A stretch of 64,000 nucleotides of DNA from Sulfurovum xiamenensis (GTDB taxonomy: Bacteria > Campylobacterota > Campylobacteria > Campylobacterales > Sulfurovaceae): contig NZ_JAQIBC010000002.1 in the NCBI RefSeq assembly GCF_030347995.1, forward strand, positions 186,001 to 250,000. Reading direction: 5' to 3'. Position numbers and translations under genes: made by a program. Below, in pieces: positions 56,045 through 64,000 of the stretch. The notes under the pieces were generated by a model that was given only the letters and a program-made list of their open reading frames with translations, ran no database searches and was not told the origin of the DNA. Every line of letters starts with the position of its first letter. The first letter of the stretch is position 1.

Positions 56045-57034
56045 TTACAGTTTATTTGTTTGTGAAATTTCAATCAGTTTTTGAACTTCATCTAGGTTTT
56101 TGATCTTAGGAATACTGTCTATGAACGGTACTCCTGAATGCCAATGAATTTTACCGCTTTTCATCATTTTCATTGCTGTACCTATGTGTTTAGCTGCACC
56201 AAGTAAGCCTTCAGAATAGGTAACAATATCTGCCTCATCAAGATAACCATATTTTTTCATACCTCTAAGGAAGCCTTCTGCGTGACGTGTTGCAACGTTA
56301 CTCTCAGCGATACCCTGTTCAAACTGCATATTGTGAAGTTTTCCGATCTTCTCTATAGGATTGATCTCTTTTGGACATGCTTCTGCACATTCATAACATT
56401 TCACACAGTCCCAGACACCTTGACTTGGTTGTGCCGTCAACTCCAGACGTTCTGCACCAGCAGTGTCTCTGGTATCTACAGTAAATCTATATGCCGCAGC
56501 AAAGGCAGCCGGTCCGAAGAAGTCCGGGTTCACTTCAAGTGCAGGACAAGAGTAGTGACACGCACCACATTGGATACAAAGATCTGAATCCAAGAAGTTA
56601 TTGAACTCAGAAATAGACTGTTTTGTCTCATGTGTTGGATGAGGCTCAACATCTGCAACGACATAAGGCTTGATCGCCGCATGTTTTTCCCAGAAATCTG
56701 ATTTGTCAATGATCATATCTTTGATCGCACGTTTCTTCGAACTTGGCTCAAGTGTAATATCATTATCAAAAAGGTCTAAGAGTTCAATCGCATTTTGTTT
56801 ACAAGCAAGCACTGCTTTACCATTAACCTTAATGGCACAGGCACCACAGATACCGTGACGGCAAGAACGTCTATAAGAGAAACTTCCATCATGTTCCCAT
56901 TTAATTCTGTTCATAAGGTCAAGGATCAAATCATCTTTTCCTACTTCCATTTCATACTGTTTTGTATATGGAAGATAGTCTGTTTCAGCATTAAATCTGA
57001 ATGCTTTTATTGTTACTTTTCTTGTTTCACTCAT
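56045..57034 (-). CDS. sdhB: Succinate dehydrogenase/fumarate reductase iron-sulfur subunit
   Basis: About 329 residues, starting at the second of two adjacent ATGs with AAGGAGG five bases upstream. The [2Fe-2S] ligands are in CRHGICGAC and a later C (VLACKQ); the other clusters are bound by CIQCGACHYSCP and CVKCYECAEACP. A long C-terminal extension beyond the usual 240 residues is typical of type E enzymes. It links the flavin to the SdhE subunit. It overlaps neither neighbour but lies ten bases from sdhA. Confidence 0.94.
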   Translation of the reverse strand: MSETRKVTIKAFRFNAETDYLPYTKQYEMEVGKDDLILDLMNRIKWEHDGSFSYRRSCRHGICGACAIKVNGKAVLACKQNAIELLDLFDNDITLEPSSKKRAIKDMIIDKSDFWEKHAAIKPYVVADVEPHPTHETKQSISEFNNFLDSDLCIQCGACHYSCPALEVNPDFFGPAAFAAAYRFTVDTRDTAGAERLELTAQPSQGVWDCVKCYECAEACPKEINPIEKIGKLHNMQFEQGIAESNVATRHAEGFLRGMKKYGYLDEADIVTYSEGLLGAAKHIGTAMKMMKSGKIHWHSGVPFIDSIPKIKNLDEVQKLIEISQTNKL

Positions 57035-57044
57035 CATGACCTCC

Positions 57045-58772
57045 TTAATATGTTCTTTCTTTAGGCTCAAACTTACCAAGCACTACATCACCCCATTCTT
57101 GAGTAATGTTAAAATCTTTATCCATATATGCATAGGTATGTTTGAGGAATCTTTCATCATCTCTCTTAGGGAAGTCTTCACGGTAGTGTCCGCCACGGCT
57201 CTCTTCTCTGTTAAGTGCTCCCACAACAATGAACTTGGAGAACTCTAACATATGTCCAAGTTCTAAAGCTTCTTGAAGGTCTGTATTATAGGTATCTGAC
57301 TTGTCATCAATACGAATATTATTAAATCTTTCCAACAAGTTATCGATAAGTGCTATTTGTCTCTCTAAAGACTCTTTGCTTCTAAATACACCTGCATCTG
57401 CAGTCATCCCGTTTTGAAGTTCAGTTCTGAGTCCAGGAACTGTTTCAATACCGTTTGAAGTTTTGATCTTGTGCATCTCTTCGATCATTCTGTTTGCATC
57501 TGAAGCAGAGGCTTTACGTAACTCTATACCTTCATCAAGTGCCTTTATCATGTTTTCACCTGCATGACGACCAAAAAGTAGGGCTTCAAGCACTGAGTTT
57601 GCACCCAAACGATTCGCTCCATGCACCGATACACATGAACACTCACCGGCCGCATAGAAACCTTCTACCAATTCTCTTGGATTTTTACGAACCTGACAGT
57701 TGATATTTACAGGAATACCACCCATAGAGTAGTGTGCTGTTGCCGAGATATGAATAGGCTCTTTAAGCATATCCTGCCCTTGGAAGGCAATAGCAAGTTC
57801 ACGTAGCTCCGGAAGACGTGTCAAGATGATCTCAGGATCAAGATGCGTAAGGTCAATGTTCACTGACTGACCATCTTTACCTACACCTCTACCTTGACGT
57901 ACCTCTTCCATAATAGCTCTGGATACAACGTCACGTGAAGCAAGTTCCATAGCGTTTGGTGCATACTTGCTCATAAATCTTTCACCTTCAGAGTTAAAAA
58001 GACGACCACCTTCACCACGCGCCGCTTCTGAGATAAGTACACCTGAACCACCAAGTCCACTTGGGTGGAACTGAACAAATTCCATATCTTCTAGAGGAAG
58101 ACCGTGACGTGCTACGATAGAAAGTGAGTCACCTGTATTTGCATGTGCATTTGAGTTAAATCTATAGGCTCTGGCATGACCACCTGTAGCGAACATCGTC
58201 ACCTTTGCATTGAATATAGCCGGTTCTGAGTTACGGATATTATACGCAGCAACACCAGATACTTTTCCATCTTCATAAAGAAGATCAGCAGCATACCACT
58301 CATCAAATATCTCTACACCTGCACGGAATGCCTGTTCATAAATAGTCTGAAGCAGTGTAAGTCCTGTTCTGTCTTTTGCATAACATGCTCTAGGTTGAGA
58401 CTGTCCACCAAAAGGTCTGATAGCAATATTACCTTCTTCATTTCTTGAGAATACAGCTCCCATTCTCTCTGCCCATCTGATAGTCTCAGGAGCTTTTGTA
58501 CACATCAATTCAACGCAATCCTGGTCTGCAAGATAGTCAGAACCTTTCACCGTGTCAAACTCATGAAGTTCTGTAGAATCATCTTTACCAAGAGCAGCGT
58601 TGATTCCACCTTGTGCTGCACCTGAGTGAGATCTTAATGGGTGAAGTTTTGTAATGACCGCTGTCTTTTTCCCTGCTTCTGTCAACTCTTTCGCTGCTGC
58701 AAGTCCAGCGAGTCCAGAACCAACGATGACTGCGTCATATTCGTAGATTTTAATATCTGAGTTTTTGCTCAT
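57045..58772 (-). CDS. sdhA: Succinate dehydrogenase/fumarate reductase flavoprotein subunit
   Basis: A 575-residue flavoprotein. The N-terminus has [21 protein letters not shown] (FAD, near 16-36) and [11 protein letters not shown], where the His binds FAD covalently. Active-site segments include [11 protein letters not shown] and [19 protein letters not shown]. It catalyses succinate/fumarate interconversion. There is no Tat signal, so it is not the periplasmic Mfr form. The second ATG (MSKNSD) was chosen because AAGGA lies ten bases from it; the first ATG three codons earlier is possible. A hairpin separates it from the gene upstream. Confidence 0.95.
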   Translation of the reverse strand: MSKNSDIKIYEYDAVIVGSGLAGLAAAKELTEAGKKTAVITKLHPLRSHSGAAQGGINAALGKDDSTELHEFDTVKGSDYLADQDCVELMCTKAPETIRWAERMGAVFSRNEEGNIAIRPFGGQSQPRACYAKDRTGLTLLQTIYEQAFRAGVEIFDEWYAADLLYEDGKVSGVAAYNIRNSEPAIFNAKVTMFATGGHARAYRFNSNAHANTGDSLSIVARHGLPLEDMEFVQFHPSGLGGSGVLISEAARGEGGRLFNSEGERFMSKYAPNAMELASRDVVSRAIMEEVRQGRGVGKDGQSVNIDLTHLDPEIILTRLPELRELAIAFQGQDMLKEPIHISATAHYSMGGIPVNINCQVRKNPRELVEGFYAAGECSCVSVHGANRLGANSVLEALLFGRHAGENMIKALDEGIELRKASASDANRMIEEMHKIKTSNGIETVPGLRTELQNGMTADAGVFRSKESLERQIALIDNLLERFNNIRIDDKSDTYNTDLQEALELGHMLEFSKFIVVGALNREESRGGHYREDFPKRDDERFLKHTYAYMDKDFNITQEWGDVVLGKFEPKERTY

Positions 58773-58805
58773 AGTATCCATATCCTTTTGTTACAATTTG
58801 GCTTT

Positions 58806-58811
58806 ATTATA
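58806..58811 (-). promoter_or_regulatory. Candidate -10 box before sdhA
   Basis: TATAAT on the minus strand 34 bases before the sdhA start, between the intergenic hairpin and the gene. No clear -35. Confidence 0.35.
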
Positions 58812-58878
58812 TCTTCTTAGCATTAATTTTCGTTAGAAATTGGTATAAGTGATGAAATTTGGGGAGGTGTAGTGTTTC

Positions 58879-58905
58879 GTAGCGTGGCAATTCAGCCAAC
58901 GCTAC
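58879..58905 (-). terminator. Hairpin between the SdhB-like gene and sdhA
   Basis: Stem of ten pairs (GTAGCGT+GGC against GCC+ACGCTAC) with one bulged A and a 6-base loop, just after the stop of the upstream gene. No U-run follows; could be a weak terminator or an mRNA processing boundary. Confidence 0.55.
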
Positions 58906-58911
58906 TTTTGA

Positions 58912-59970
58912 TCATGCTGCGATAGAATTCAGTTGCGAAACAAAATCATTTGCAGAGATAAGTTCTAGACCTATCATCTTTCTACCTATCGTTCTTTCTA
59001 TAGCAGAAAAGTTTTTCTTGAACATGTCCATTACGTCAATATCTTCAACAACAAGCACTTCTGCACCATGGTCATAGGCATCTAAAAGTATGGCACCTGC
59101 TTTTTTGAATGCGAGATCTTTGTTCTCTTCCAGTATCCCGAGTCCGGCAAGCTTTCCTGATCTTGAAAAGTGTACACCTTTCATACCTCTGTCAGCGATC
59201 AACTTATGCATAGTATCATGGGAAGCTGGACCATGATAATGTGCAATCTGCTTCTCTTCCAGGTTTTCAATCGTCTCTGCTGCTCTTTTTGGTACAGAAA
59301 CTTCAACCTCTTTTTTAGAAAAGCGTGCCATAAGTCTTGCACAGAGAGAAGGGCCTTCTTCTGGTTTGACCATCGCTTTGAGCGCATTGATCGCAGCACT
59401 GTGGTCTTGCGCATTAAAGAGGTTATTTTCATATTCACAGTCAAAGAGTCCAGAGTTCACAGAAGTGACCGCTTCAAGTATGGCTTCTTTATGCTCTGAG
59501 CCTTCTGTGATCATTTTATGTGCCAGAACGAGTATTGCATCACCGATGTACTCACGGTCAAAGTTTTCTGTTTCTGATGCATAATGAAGTGCATACAATG
59601 TTTTGTAGTATTTTAGATCTGATTCCGAAGCATAGGGAGCCAAAAGTTCAAAACTATTCATAAAGTCACTGTCATTGATCTTCAGTCCATCGTTAGAACG
59701 ATAGCTGTTTACCGGATCTATTTGTAAAGAGGTTCCAAGTCTTTCCACCAGAGCTGAAACAGGTTGCTTCGCCTCGACAACAAGACCATTGATCTTCATA
59801 AGAAGTTTTTGTTTCGGAAAACTGAAGTTCTCGTTCTCTTCTTGTATCTTTACCAGCAGGTCTTTGGCTGTTGCATCATCATTCACATGTATAGTGAAGT
59901 TTTTGTAGTAAGGCAGATAGTCTGTTTTAGCATTAAAAAAGAATGCTCTTATTTCAAGTTTATATGACAT
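58912..59970 (-). CDS. SdhB-like paralogue without Fe-S cysteines, fused to an unknown C-terminal domain (DUF5644-like)
   Basis: A 352-residue protein. Residues 5-75 align with the start of SdhB: IRAFFFNAKTDYLPYYKNF here against IKAFRFNAETDYLPYTKQY, then KINGLVVEA against KVNGKAVLA. The [2Fe-2S] cysteines are gone. The middle is helical with a few Cys (FDCEYENN, PSLCARLMARF). Residues 230-350 hold HYHGPASHDTMHKLIADRG and a compact alpha-beta domain with VLVVEDIDVMDMFKKNF. It is the first gene upstream of sdhABE. I think it belongs to the Campylobacterota family DUF5644; function not known. An assembly or regulatory role is inferred. Confidence 0.75.
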   Translation of the reverse strand: MSYKLEIRAFFFNAKTDYLPYYKNFTIHVNDDATAKDLLVKIQEENENFSFPKQKLLMKINGLVVEAKQPVSALVERLGTSLQIDPVNSYRSNDGLKINDSDFMNSFELLAPYASESDLKYYKTLYALHYASETENFDREYIGDAILVLAHKMITEGSEHKEAILEAVTSVNSGLFDCEYENNLFNAQDHSAAINALKAMVKPEEGPSLCARLMARFSKKEVEVSVPKRAAETIENLEEKQIAHYHGPASHDTMHKLIADRGMKGVHFSRSGKLAGLGILEENKDLAFKKAGAILLDAYDHGAEVLVVEDIDVMDMFKKNFSAIERTIGRKMIGLELISANDFVSQLNSIAA

Positions 59971-59997
59971 AGGTATTTCCTTAATAAAGATTGTTTA

Positions 59998-60027
59998 GTA
60001 TAACTTATAGAACTATGAATGAGACAA
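59998..60027 (-). promoter_or_regulatory. Candidate promoter of the SdhB-like/sdhABE genes
   Basis: On the minus strand TTGTCT, 18-base spacer, TATACT, about 28 bases before the ATG. Divergent from thiL. Confidence 0.45.
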
Positions 60028-60112
60028 TTTGACTCTTACTAAAGCTAAAACACTTGAACTATGTTACAATTCTACCAATTCTAAAGATTTAAGTGCTCAA
60101 AGGACAGAAACT

Positions 60113-60955
60113 ATGCCTAAACAAGATAAAGAACACTACCTTATTCACTCTTTAAGTTCAAAATACATCGGTGATGATGCTGCAGTGATAGGTGATACAC
60201 TCTATAGTATGGATGCCTTCTTTGAAGATACACATTTCAAGCGTGAATGGATGAGCATCGCTCAGATAGGTCGAAAAGCGATGCTTATCAATCTCTCTGA
60301 TGCCATTGCTATGAATGCACGGCCACAGTTTGCACTCGTCACTGTCTCTATCCCTAAGACGATGACAGAATCAGAGATAGATGAATTGATACAGAGTATG
60401 GAAAGTACAGCGAAAGAGTACCACTGCGAGATCATTGGTGGAGATACCATTGGTGGTGACAAACTACATCTCTCTATTACGATCATTTCCAAAAGCGATA
60501 CACCGCTTCTGCGTACAGGTTTACAAGTAGGGGACCTCTTGGCCTATACAGGAACATTGGGAGAGAGCAAACGTAATCTTGATGCACTTTTCAGAGGGGA
60601 AAAGATAGCCAATGATGCACGCTTTTTCGAGCCTACATTAAGGGCAGACTTTATAGCGAGTGCAAGACCTTTTTTACGTACGGGCATGGACATTTCAGAC
60701 GGACTCTATTGTGACACGAACAAACTATTAGATATTAATAAATATGGATTTGATATATTTGAAGAAATTTCGCCTGAAATAGGGCACAGCGGGGAAGAGT
60801 ATGAAATGCTTGTAAGCTTCGCTCCTGAACATTATAGTGATGTTATGAAAATAGCAGAAGAGACCAATACCCCTTTAAGTGTCTTTGCAAAAGTGGCTAA
60901 AAACAGTGACAGATATCCATGTAAAAGCCAGCATTTTCAAAATAGTACAGAGTAA
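60113..60955 (+). CDS. thiL: Thiamine-monophosphate kinase
   Basis: A 280-residue enzyme that makes thiamine pyrophosphate; the ATG has AGGA nine bases before it and gives HYLIHSLSSKYIGDDAAVI, the family start with the nucleotide-binding GDDAAV. Other motifs: AMLINLSDAIAMNARPQFAL, IGGDTIGGDKLHLSITI and GMDISDGLYCDTNKL. Slightly shorter than E. coli ThiL. A longer frame upstream of this ATG has no ribosome site. It is convergent with the next gene, three bases away. ThiI encoded at 15-16.6 kb serves the same cofactor. Confidence 0.92.
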   Translation: MPKQDKEHYLIHSLSSKYIGDDAAVIGDTLYSMDAFFEDTHFKREWMSIAQIGRKAMLINLSDAIAMNARPQFALVTVSIPKTMTESEIDELIQSMESTAKEYHCEIIGGDTIGGDKLHLSITIISKSDTPLLRTGLQVGDLLAYTGTLGESKRNLDALFRGEKIANDARFFEPTLRADFIASARPFLRTGMDISDGLYCDTNKLLDINKYGFDIFEEISPEIGHSGEEYEMLVSFAPEHYSDVMKIAEETNTPLSVFAKVAKNSDRYPCKSQHFQNSTE

Positions 60956-60957
60956 GG

Positions 60958-61569
60958 TTAATTACCTTGCCATGCAGACTTCATCTTTCGCCTAAATGCT
61001 TCATGCACTTCGTCTAAAAGCATTTTTGCTTCTTCTCCAAAGACAAAGACGCCTTTATACTCTTTCTCTACAGACTGCACATAGGCTTGAAGTGCCTCTT
61101 TTTCCAACGCTGTTTTTGGCGGGGTAAAAAGGTATTGCATCCCACTCTCTTTGTCATAACTTTTTCTTGCTGTTTCTATATAAACTTTACTTGATCTCAA
61201 TACTACCGTATGATCCGGGAGCATTTCATACTGCTGTATCCTTGCCCCATAAGGGCTGTCATACACTTTTCCTTTTCTGTCCCAAAAACTGTAGAGCGTG
61301 ATAGTCGTACCGTTTATCTCATAGGCACCTTCTTGCGTACTTTTATCTGCACAGGTACCTGTTTTGTCTTTCAAGATCAGACTCAATACAAAGGTAAGAT
61401 CGTTATTGCGTTCTTCTTTATAGAACTTCATTACTTCACCTTTAGAGTCATAGATATCATAAGCCTCCGTGACTATGGAAAAGTCCTGATTTCCCAGTGT
61501 GACATGTTCAAGCTCTGCCGTAGCGAAGAGGATGTTTAACGTAAATAGTATAAGAGAAAAGATTTTCAT
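60958..61569 (-). CDS. Hypothetical 203-residue periplasmic protein
   Basis: A signal peptide (1-18) and a mostly beta-rich body (KTGTCADKSTQEGAYEINGT, TITLYSFWDRKGKVYDSPYG), then helices near the end (KTALEKEALQAYVQSVEKEY). No domain recognised. It overlaps the FAD oxidoreductase by four bases and is the last gene of the three-gene unit starting at gph. Function unknown; the N-terminal part may be a lipocalin-like barrel, unproven. Confidence 0.7.
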   Translation of the reverse strand: MKIFSLILFTLNILFATAELEHVTLGNQDFSIVTEAYDIYDSKGEVMKFYKEERNNDLTFVLSLILKDKTGTCADKSTQEGAYEINGTTITLYSFWDRKGKVYDSPYGARIQQYEMLPDHTVVLRSSKVYIETARKSYDKESGMQYLFTPPKTALEKEALQAYVQSVEKEYKGVFVFGEEAKMLLDEVHEAFRRKMKSAWQGN

Positions 61570-63023
61570 GAGACCTGCTTTGAAATATTTCTGTTGGCTA
61601 AAGCACGTGGATAGTCACGTTTTACTGCTATAGATTCAGCTCTTTGTTTTAATGCGGTTTCATCCAAGTCTGTGGCATGAGTAAAGTCACGCTTACCTAA
61701 AATATTGGCTTCTAGATAGCCTAAGTCAATAAATTGTTGTGTCATGGCATCTATCATATCCAAGACTGAAGAAACTTTGACGATCTCACATCTGGCATAA
61801 CGTTCTCGAGGAAAAGAGACTTCTGCTACACGTAAAGTCGGGTCATCTCCAGGGATCTGCTGTGCACCAAAAAGAGGTTTGCTTCCTACAGTAGCACTCT
61901 TGAAGGACGGTATGTACTGAGAGAGATGTTCGATAGCCGCCTTTGTACGTTTTTGGGTCTCTTCTTGTGTCCAGGACTTTTCTATTTTGTCTATAAAATC
62001 CTGACCCAGTCTGGGTTGGCAACTGACAAGAGAATTTGCAACCAGACCATCTTCATAGAGTGTGATATCTTTGGTCATGCCATGCAGTTGAAAATACCCG
62101 CCGGGGTAGGGCGTGAATTGTCCCATACCTCGTGGTGTACCACGCTCTCCATGAAAAACAACTTCAGGGAATTGTGTACCTTCACACCCATCCCAGTGAC
62201 TCACATACGCTGCTTTGAATTCAACCATAGACTTACAAGGTGCACCCAAAAGATCATCGATCTTTCCTGTTCTAAAGCCCGCAGCATTGATGAGATAGTC
62301 AAAAGAGTCTGTATGGCTGATATCATCCTTGACATAACTGATATCCCACCCTTCCGTTTCAAAATTTTGCTGTACATTATAAACGATACTATTCATATTG
62401 AGCGAAACGCACTCTAGTGCTTCAAGGGTCATTTCAGCACCAGCAGCAAGCCTAAAGAGGTTTAGTCCATACTCTTGAACCATAATAAGAGGAAACTGTA
62501 CTTTATCCATATCGATATTTTTGGCTACAGGTATCATCCATTCATCAGAGGTTTTCGGTCTTTGGACCAATGCTTTTTCTCTGAGTCCTTGTATCTCTTC
62601 TTTGGTGTAGATCCGATAATAGTTCTCCGGTTTTCCCAGTACTTCATTCTTCGGGTCTTTGGCGATATGGGCTTTATATTCCTCTGTCAGTAACTTAAGG
62701 CGTGGTAGTAGTGCCTCAGGATTGGAACTGTCAGTAGTGGGTAACACTATGACCGTAGGTCTGTAGTCCACTACAAAAGGGTAGAAGCGCAAAAAGTCTA
62801 TGGATTGTTTTAGTAAAGTAATGCACTGTGCATCAGAGATCTCACGATAGAGATTGCCCCCTGCATGTAAATGACACCATGGTGGCCCACTCACTAAACT
62901 TGCACTCTTTTCAAACAGTGTCACATTTAGACCAAGTTGACCAAAATAGAGTGCTGCACTTGATCCTGCAGCACCTCCCCCTATAATGGCAATTTTTACT
63001 TTACTCTTTTCTATCATACTCAT
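61566..63023 (-). CDS. FAD-dependent oxidoreductase, DAO superfamily
   Basis: A 485-residue flavoprotein. The N-terminus IAIIGGGAAGSSAALYFGQL (near 11-30) is a GxGxxG Rossmann FAD motif, followed by an acidic residue in TLFEKSASL. The C-terminal half has DYLINAAGFRTGKIDDLL and PGGYFQLHGMT, as in D-amino-acid-oxidase type enzymes that act on amines or amino acids. Substrate not known. It overlaps both neighbours by four bases, so the three genes form an operon. Confidence 0.78.
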   Translation of the reverse strand: MSMIEKSKVKIAIIGGGAAGSSAALYFGQLGLNVTLFEKSASLVSGPPWCHLHAGGNLYREISDAQCITLLKQSIDFLRFYPFVVDYRPTVIVLPTTDSSNPEALLPRLKLLTEEYKAHIAKDPKNEVLGKPENYYRIYTKEEIQGLREKALVQRPKTSDEWMIPVAKNIDMDKVQFPLIMVQEYGLNLFRLAAGAEMTLEALECVSLNMNSIVYNVQQNFETEGWDISYVKDDISHTDSFDYLINAAGFRTGKIDDLLGAPCKSMVEFKAAYVSHWDGCEGTQFPEVVFHGERGTPRGMGQFTPYPGGYFQLHGMTKDITLYEDGLVANSLVSCQPRLGQDFIDKIEKSWTQEETQKRTKAAIEHLSQYIPSFKSATVGSKPLFGAQQIPGDDPTLRVAEVSFPRERYARCEIVKVSSVLDMIDAMTQQFIDLGYLEANILGKRDFTHATDLDETALKQRAESIAVKRDYPRALANRNISKQVS

Positions 63024-63694
63024 AACAGTGCATTTAACTCCGAAAAATCATCTATGATAAATGTTGGGTCGTATATTCCTATCTCTTCACCATAATTATA
63101 CCCATAAGTTACACCAACACTTTGCATACCACAGTTTTTGGCAGCCAAGAGGTCATTTCTAGAATCGCCTACCATCACACATTGCGATATGCTGACATTC
63201 ATATGCTCGCAAGCATGCAGCAAAGGGAGGGGGTCTGGTTTCTTTTTCTCCAAACTGTCTCCTCCCAACCAAAAGTCAAACACGCCATCAAGCCCGAGGG
63301 CTTCCAGGATAGGGCCGACAAAATCAAAAGGTTTATTGGTCACGATCACCAAACGGTAGCCTTTTTCCTTTAAGGTATGCAGTGTGGTTGATACATTGGG
63401 ATACGCCGCCGTATCGATACAAAGATTTTCTCCATAGAACGTTAAAAAGATATCTAAAGCCTTTTCAAACAAAGTAGGATCCAGCTTCTCGTCTATTTCT
63501 GTTTGTCCTGATAAAGCACGTTTGACCAAAACCTGTGCCCCGTTCCCCACCCAGTAACGAATCGTATCTTCACTGAACGTTTCACGGTGTAATGCATTTA
63601 ACATATGATTTACTGCGGTTGCCAAGTCCGGTACACTGTCGATCAGTGTGCCATCCAGATCAAATAAAATGACTTCTTTATTAGTGAATTTCAA
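63020..63694 (-). CDS. gph: Phosphoglycolate phosphatase (HAD family)
   Basis: A 224-residue HAD phosphatase starting at TTG with AAAGG six bases upstream. Motif I is LFDLDGTLIDS (about 10-20), motif II VTNKP (about 118-122), motif III with Lys in LEKKKPDP and motif IV GDSRNDLLAAKNC (about 176-188). It removes 2-phosphoglycolate, a side product of DNA repair or carbon fixation, in the cytoplasm. Related PGPs vary in specificity. First gene of the unit with the FAD enzyme and the secreted protein. Confidence 0.85.
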   Translation of the reverse strand: MKFTNKEVILFDLDGTLIDSVPDLATAVNHMLNALHRETFSEDTIRYWVGNGAQVLVKRALSGQTEIDEKLDPTLFEKALDIFLTFYGENLCIDTAAYPNVSTTLHTLKEKGYRLVIVTNKPFDFVGPILEALGLDGVFDFWLGGDSLEKKKPDPLPLLHACEHMNVSISQCVMVGDSRNDLLAAKNCGMQSVGVTYGYNYGEEIGIYDPTFIIDDFSELNALL

Positions 63695-63909
63695 ATTTTA
63701 CCTTTTATATAATGTTATTGAATAATTAATATAATTTTTATATACAATACCAAATTTTCATTTATAGTACAAATAAAAGAACACCGTTTGTAGGTGAATT
63801 ATGTTCGTTCGTACAAATAACCGATAATTTATGTATTGTGCATGTTTAGTTGGGCGATTATACATTTTTTAGCTAAAATGCTGGAATTATTAACTTTTGA
63901 AAGAAATCC

Positions 63910-64000
63910 ATGCAGCTAATCTACCCACTGAACGTCAAAAATGAATTTGTATTTAACTCTTCTCCTCGAGACTTTACTGTTGAAGAGATACCACTGTATG
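63910..64000 (+). CDS. truD: TruD, tRNA pseudouridine synthase D (partial, 5' end only)
   Basis: The last 30 visible codons read QLIYPLNVKNEFVFNSSPRD followed by FTVEEIPLY, the start of TruD proteins in this phylum, where the xxRDFxVEEIPLY stretch is characteristic. TruD makes pseudouridine at position 13 of tRNA-Glu. The gene runs off the right edge. The ribosome site is weak (GAAAG, seven bases). Confidence is limited by the short length. Confidence 0.75.
   Translation, partial: MQLIYPLNVKNEFVFNSSPRDFTVEEIPLY

Noticed and set aside
55142-58772. Methylmenaquinol:fumarate reductase (Mfr, periplasmic)
   Set aside because: The flavoprotein has no Tat signal at its N-terminus, so the cytoplasmic SdhABE form is the better call.

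Overview
The window comes from an AT-rich, chemolithotrophic bacterium of the Campylobacterota (Epsilonproteobacteria), most like the Sulfurovum/Sulfurimonas side of that group. The evidence is a hydABCDE-hyp uptake [NiFe]-hydrogenase locus in the Wolinella/Helicobacter style, a Tat-type sulfide:quinone oxidoreductase beside it, an SdhABE enzyme with an HdrB-like third subunit, a RibB with a dead cyclohydrolase domain, rhodanese-fused ThiI, family 4 uracil-DNA glycosylase and a two-tRNA unit with an initiator tRNA. No rRNA, CRISPR array, prophage or intact insertion sequence is visible.

Layout. 1-3.1 kb: sufBCD Fe-S assembly operon (minus; sufD runs off the left edge). 3.1-6.9 kb: a HiPIP and a two-gene 2-oxoacid oxidoreductase whose large subunit is fused to a cytochrome b5-like heme domain and a four-helix membrane domain. 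6.9-14.5 kb: SodB, then a copper block: P-type ATPase, globin-PsiE protein, multicopper oxidase fused to an outer-membrane-barrel-like tail, SHOCT protein, and a Met/Gly-rich protein with eight consecutive cysteines. A remnant of a restriction-modification gene lies inside it. 14.6-18.3 kb: MOSC, ThiI, Na/Pi cotransporter. 18.5-32.6 kb: SQR, then hydABCDE-hypF-nickel transporter-hypBCDEA, all plus strand and tightly packed. 32.6-36.6 kb: dicarboxylate transporter, PhoX-like lipoprotein, attachment-type protein, hypothetical. 36.8-41.9 kb: small secreted or membrane proteins of unknown role, an FAH-family hydrolase and a Cache-domain lipoprotein. 42.2-47.9 kb: tRNA-Gln/tRNA-fMet, ribB, acs, UDG, a NifU-like protein. 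48-53.9 kb: tripartite RND metal efflux. 54-60 kb: small lipoprotein, superoxide reductase, sdhABE preceded by a cysteine-free SdhB-like paralogue. 60-64 kb: thiL, then an operon of gph, an FAD oxidoreductase and a secreted protein, and the start of truD.

How it fits together. Electrons from H2 (Hyd) and sulfide (SQR) enter the quinone pool and can leave through respiration or the Sdh/Frd complex. The hyp genes and the embedded nickel permease build the NiFe centre. Suf, NifU-like, ThiI and MOSC proteins handle sulfur and Fe-S chemistry. SodB, superoxide reductase and the two copper/metal export systems protect the Fe-S enzymes. The most unusual parts are the heme/membrane-tethered 2-oxoacid oxidoreductase, the copper block with its domain fusions and poly-Cys protein, and several degenerate paralogues (HydE, the SdhB-like protein, the NifU-like protein, RibB C-domain) that keep a fold while losing catalytic or metal-binding residues.
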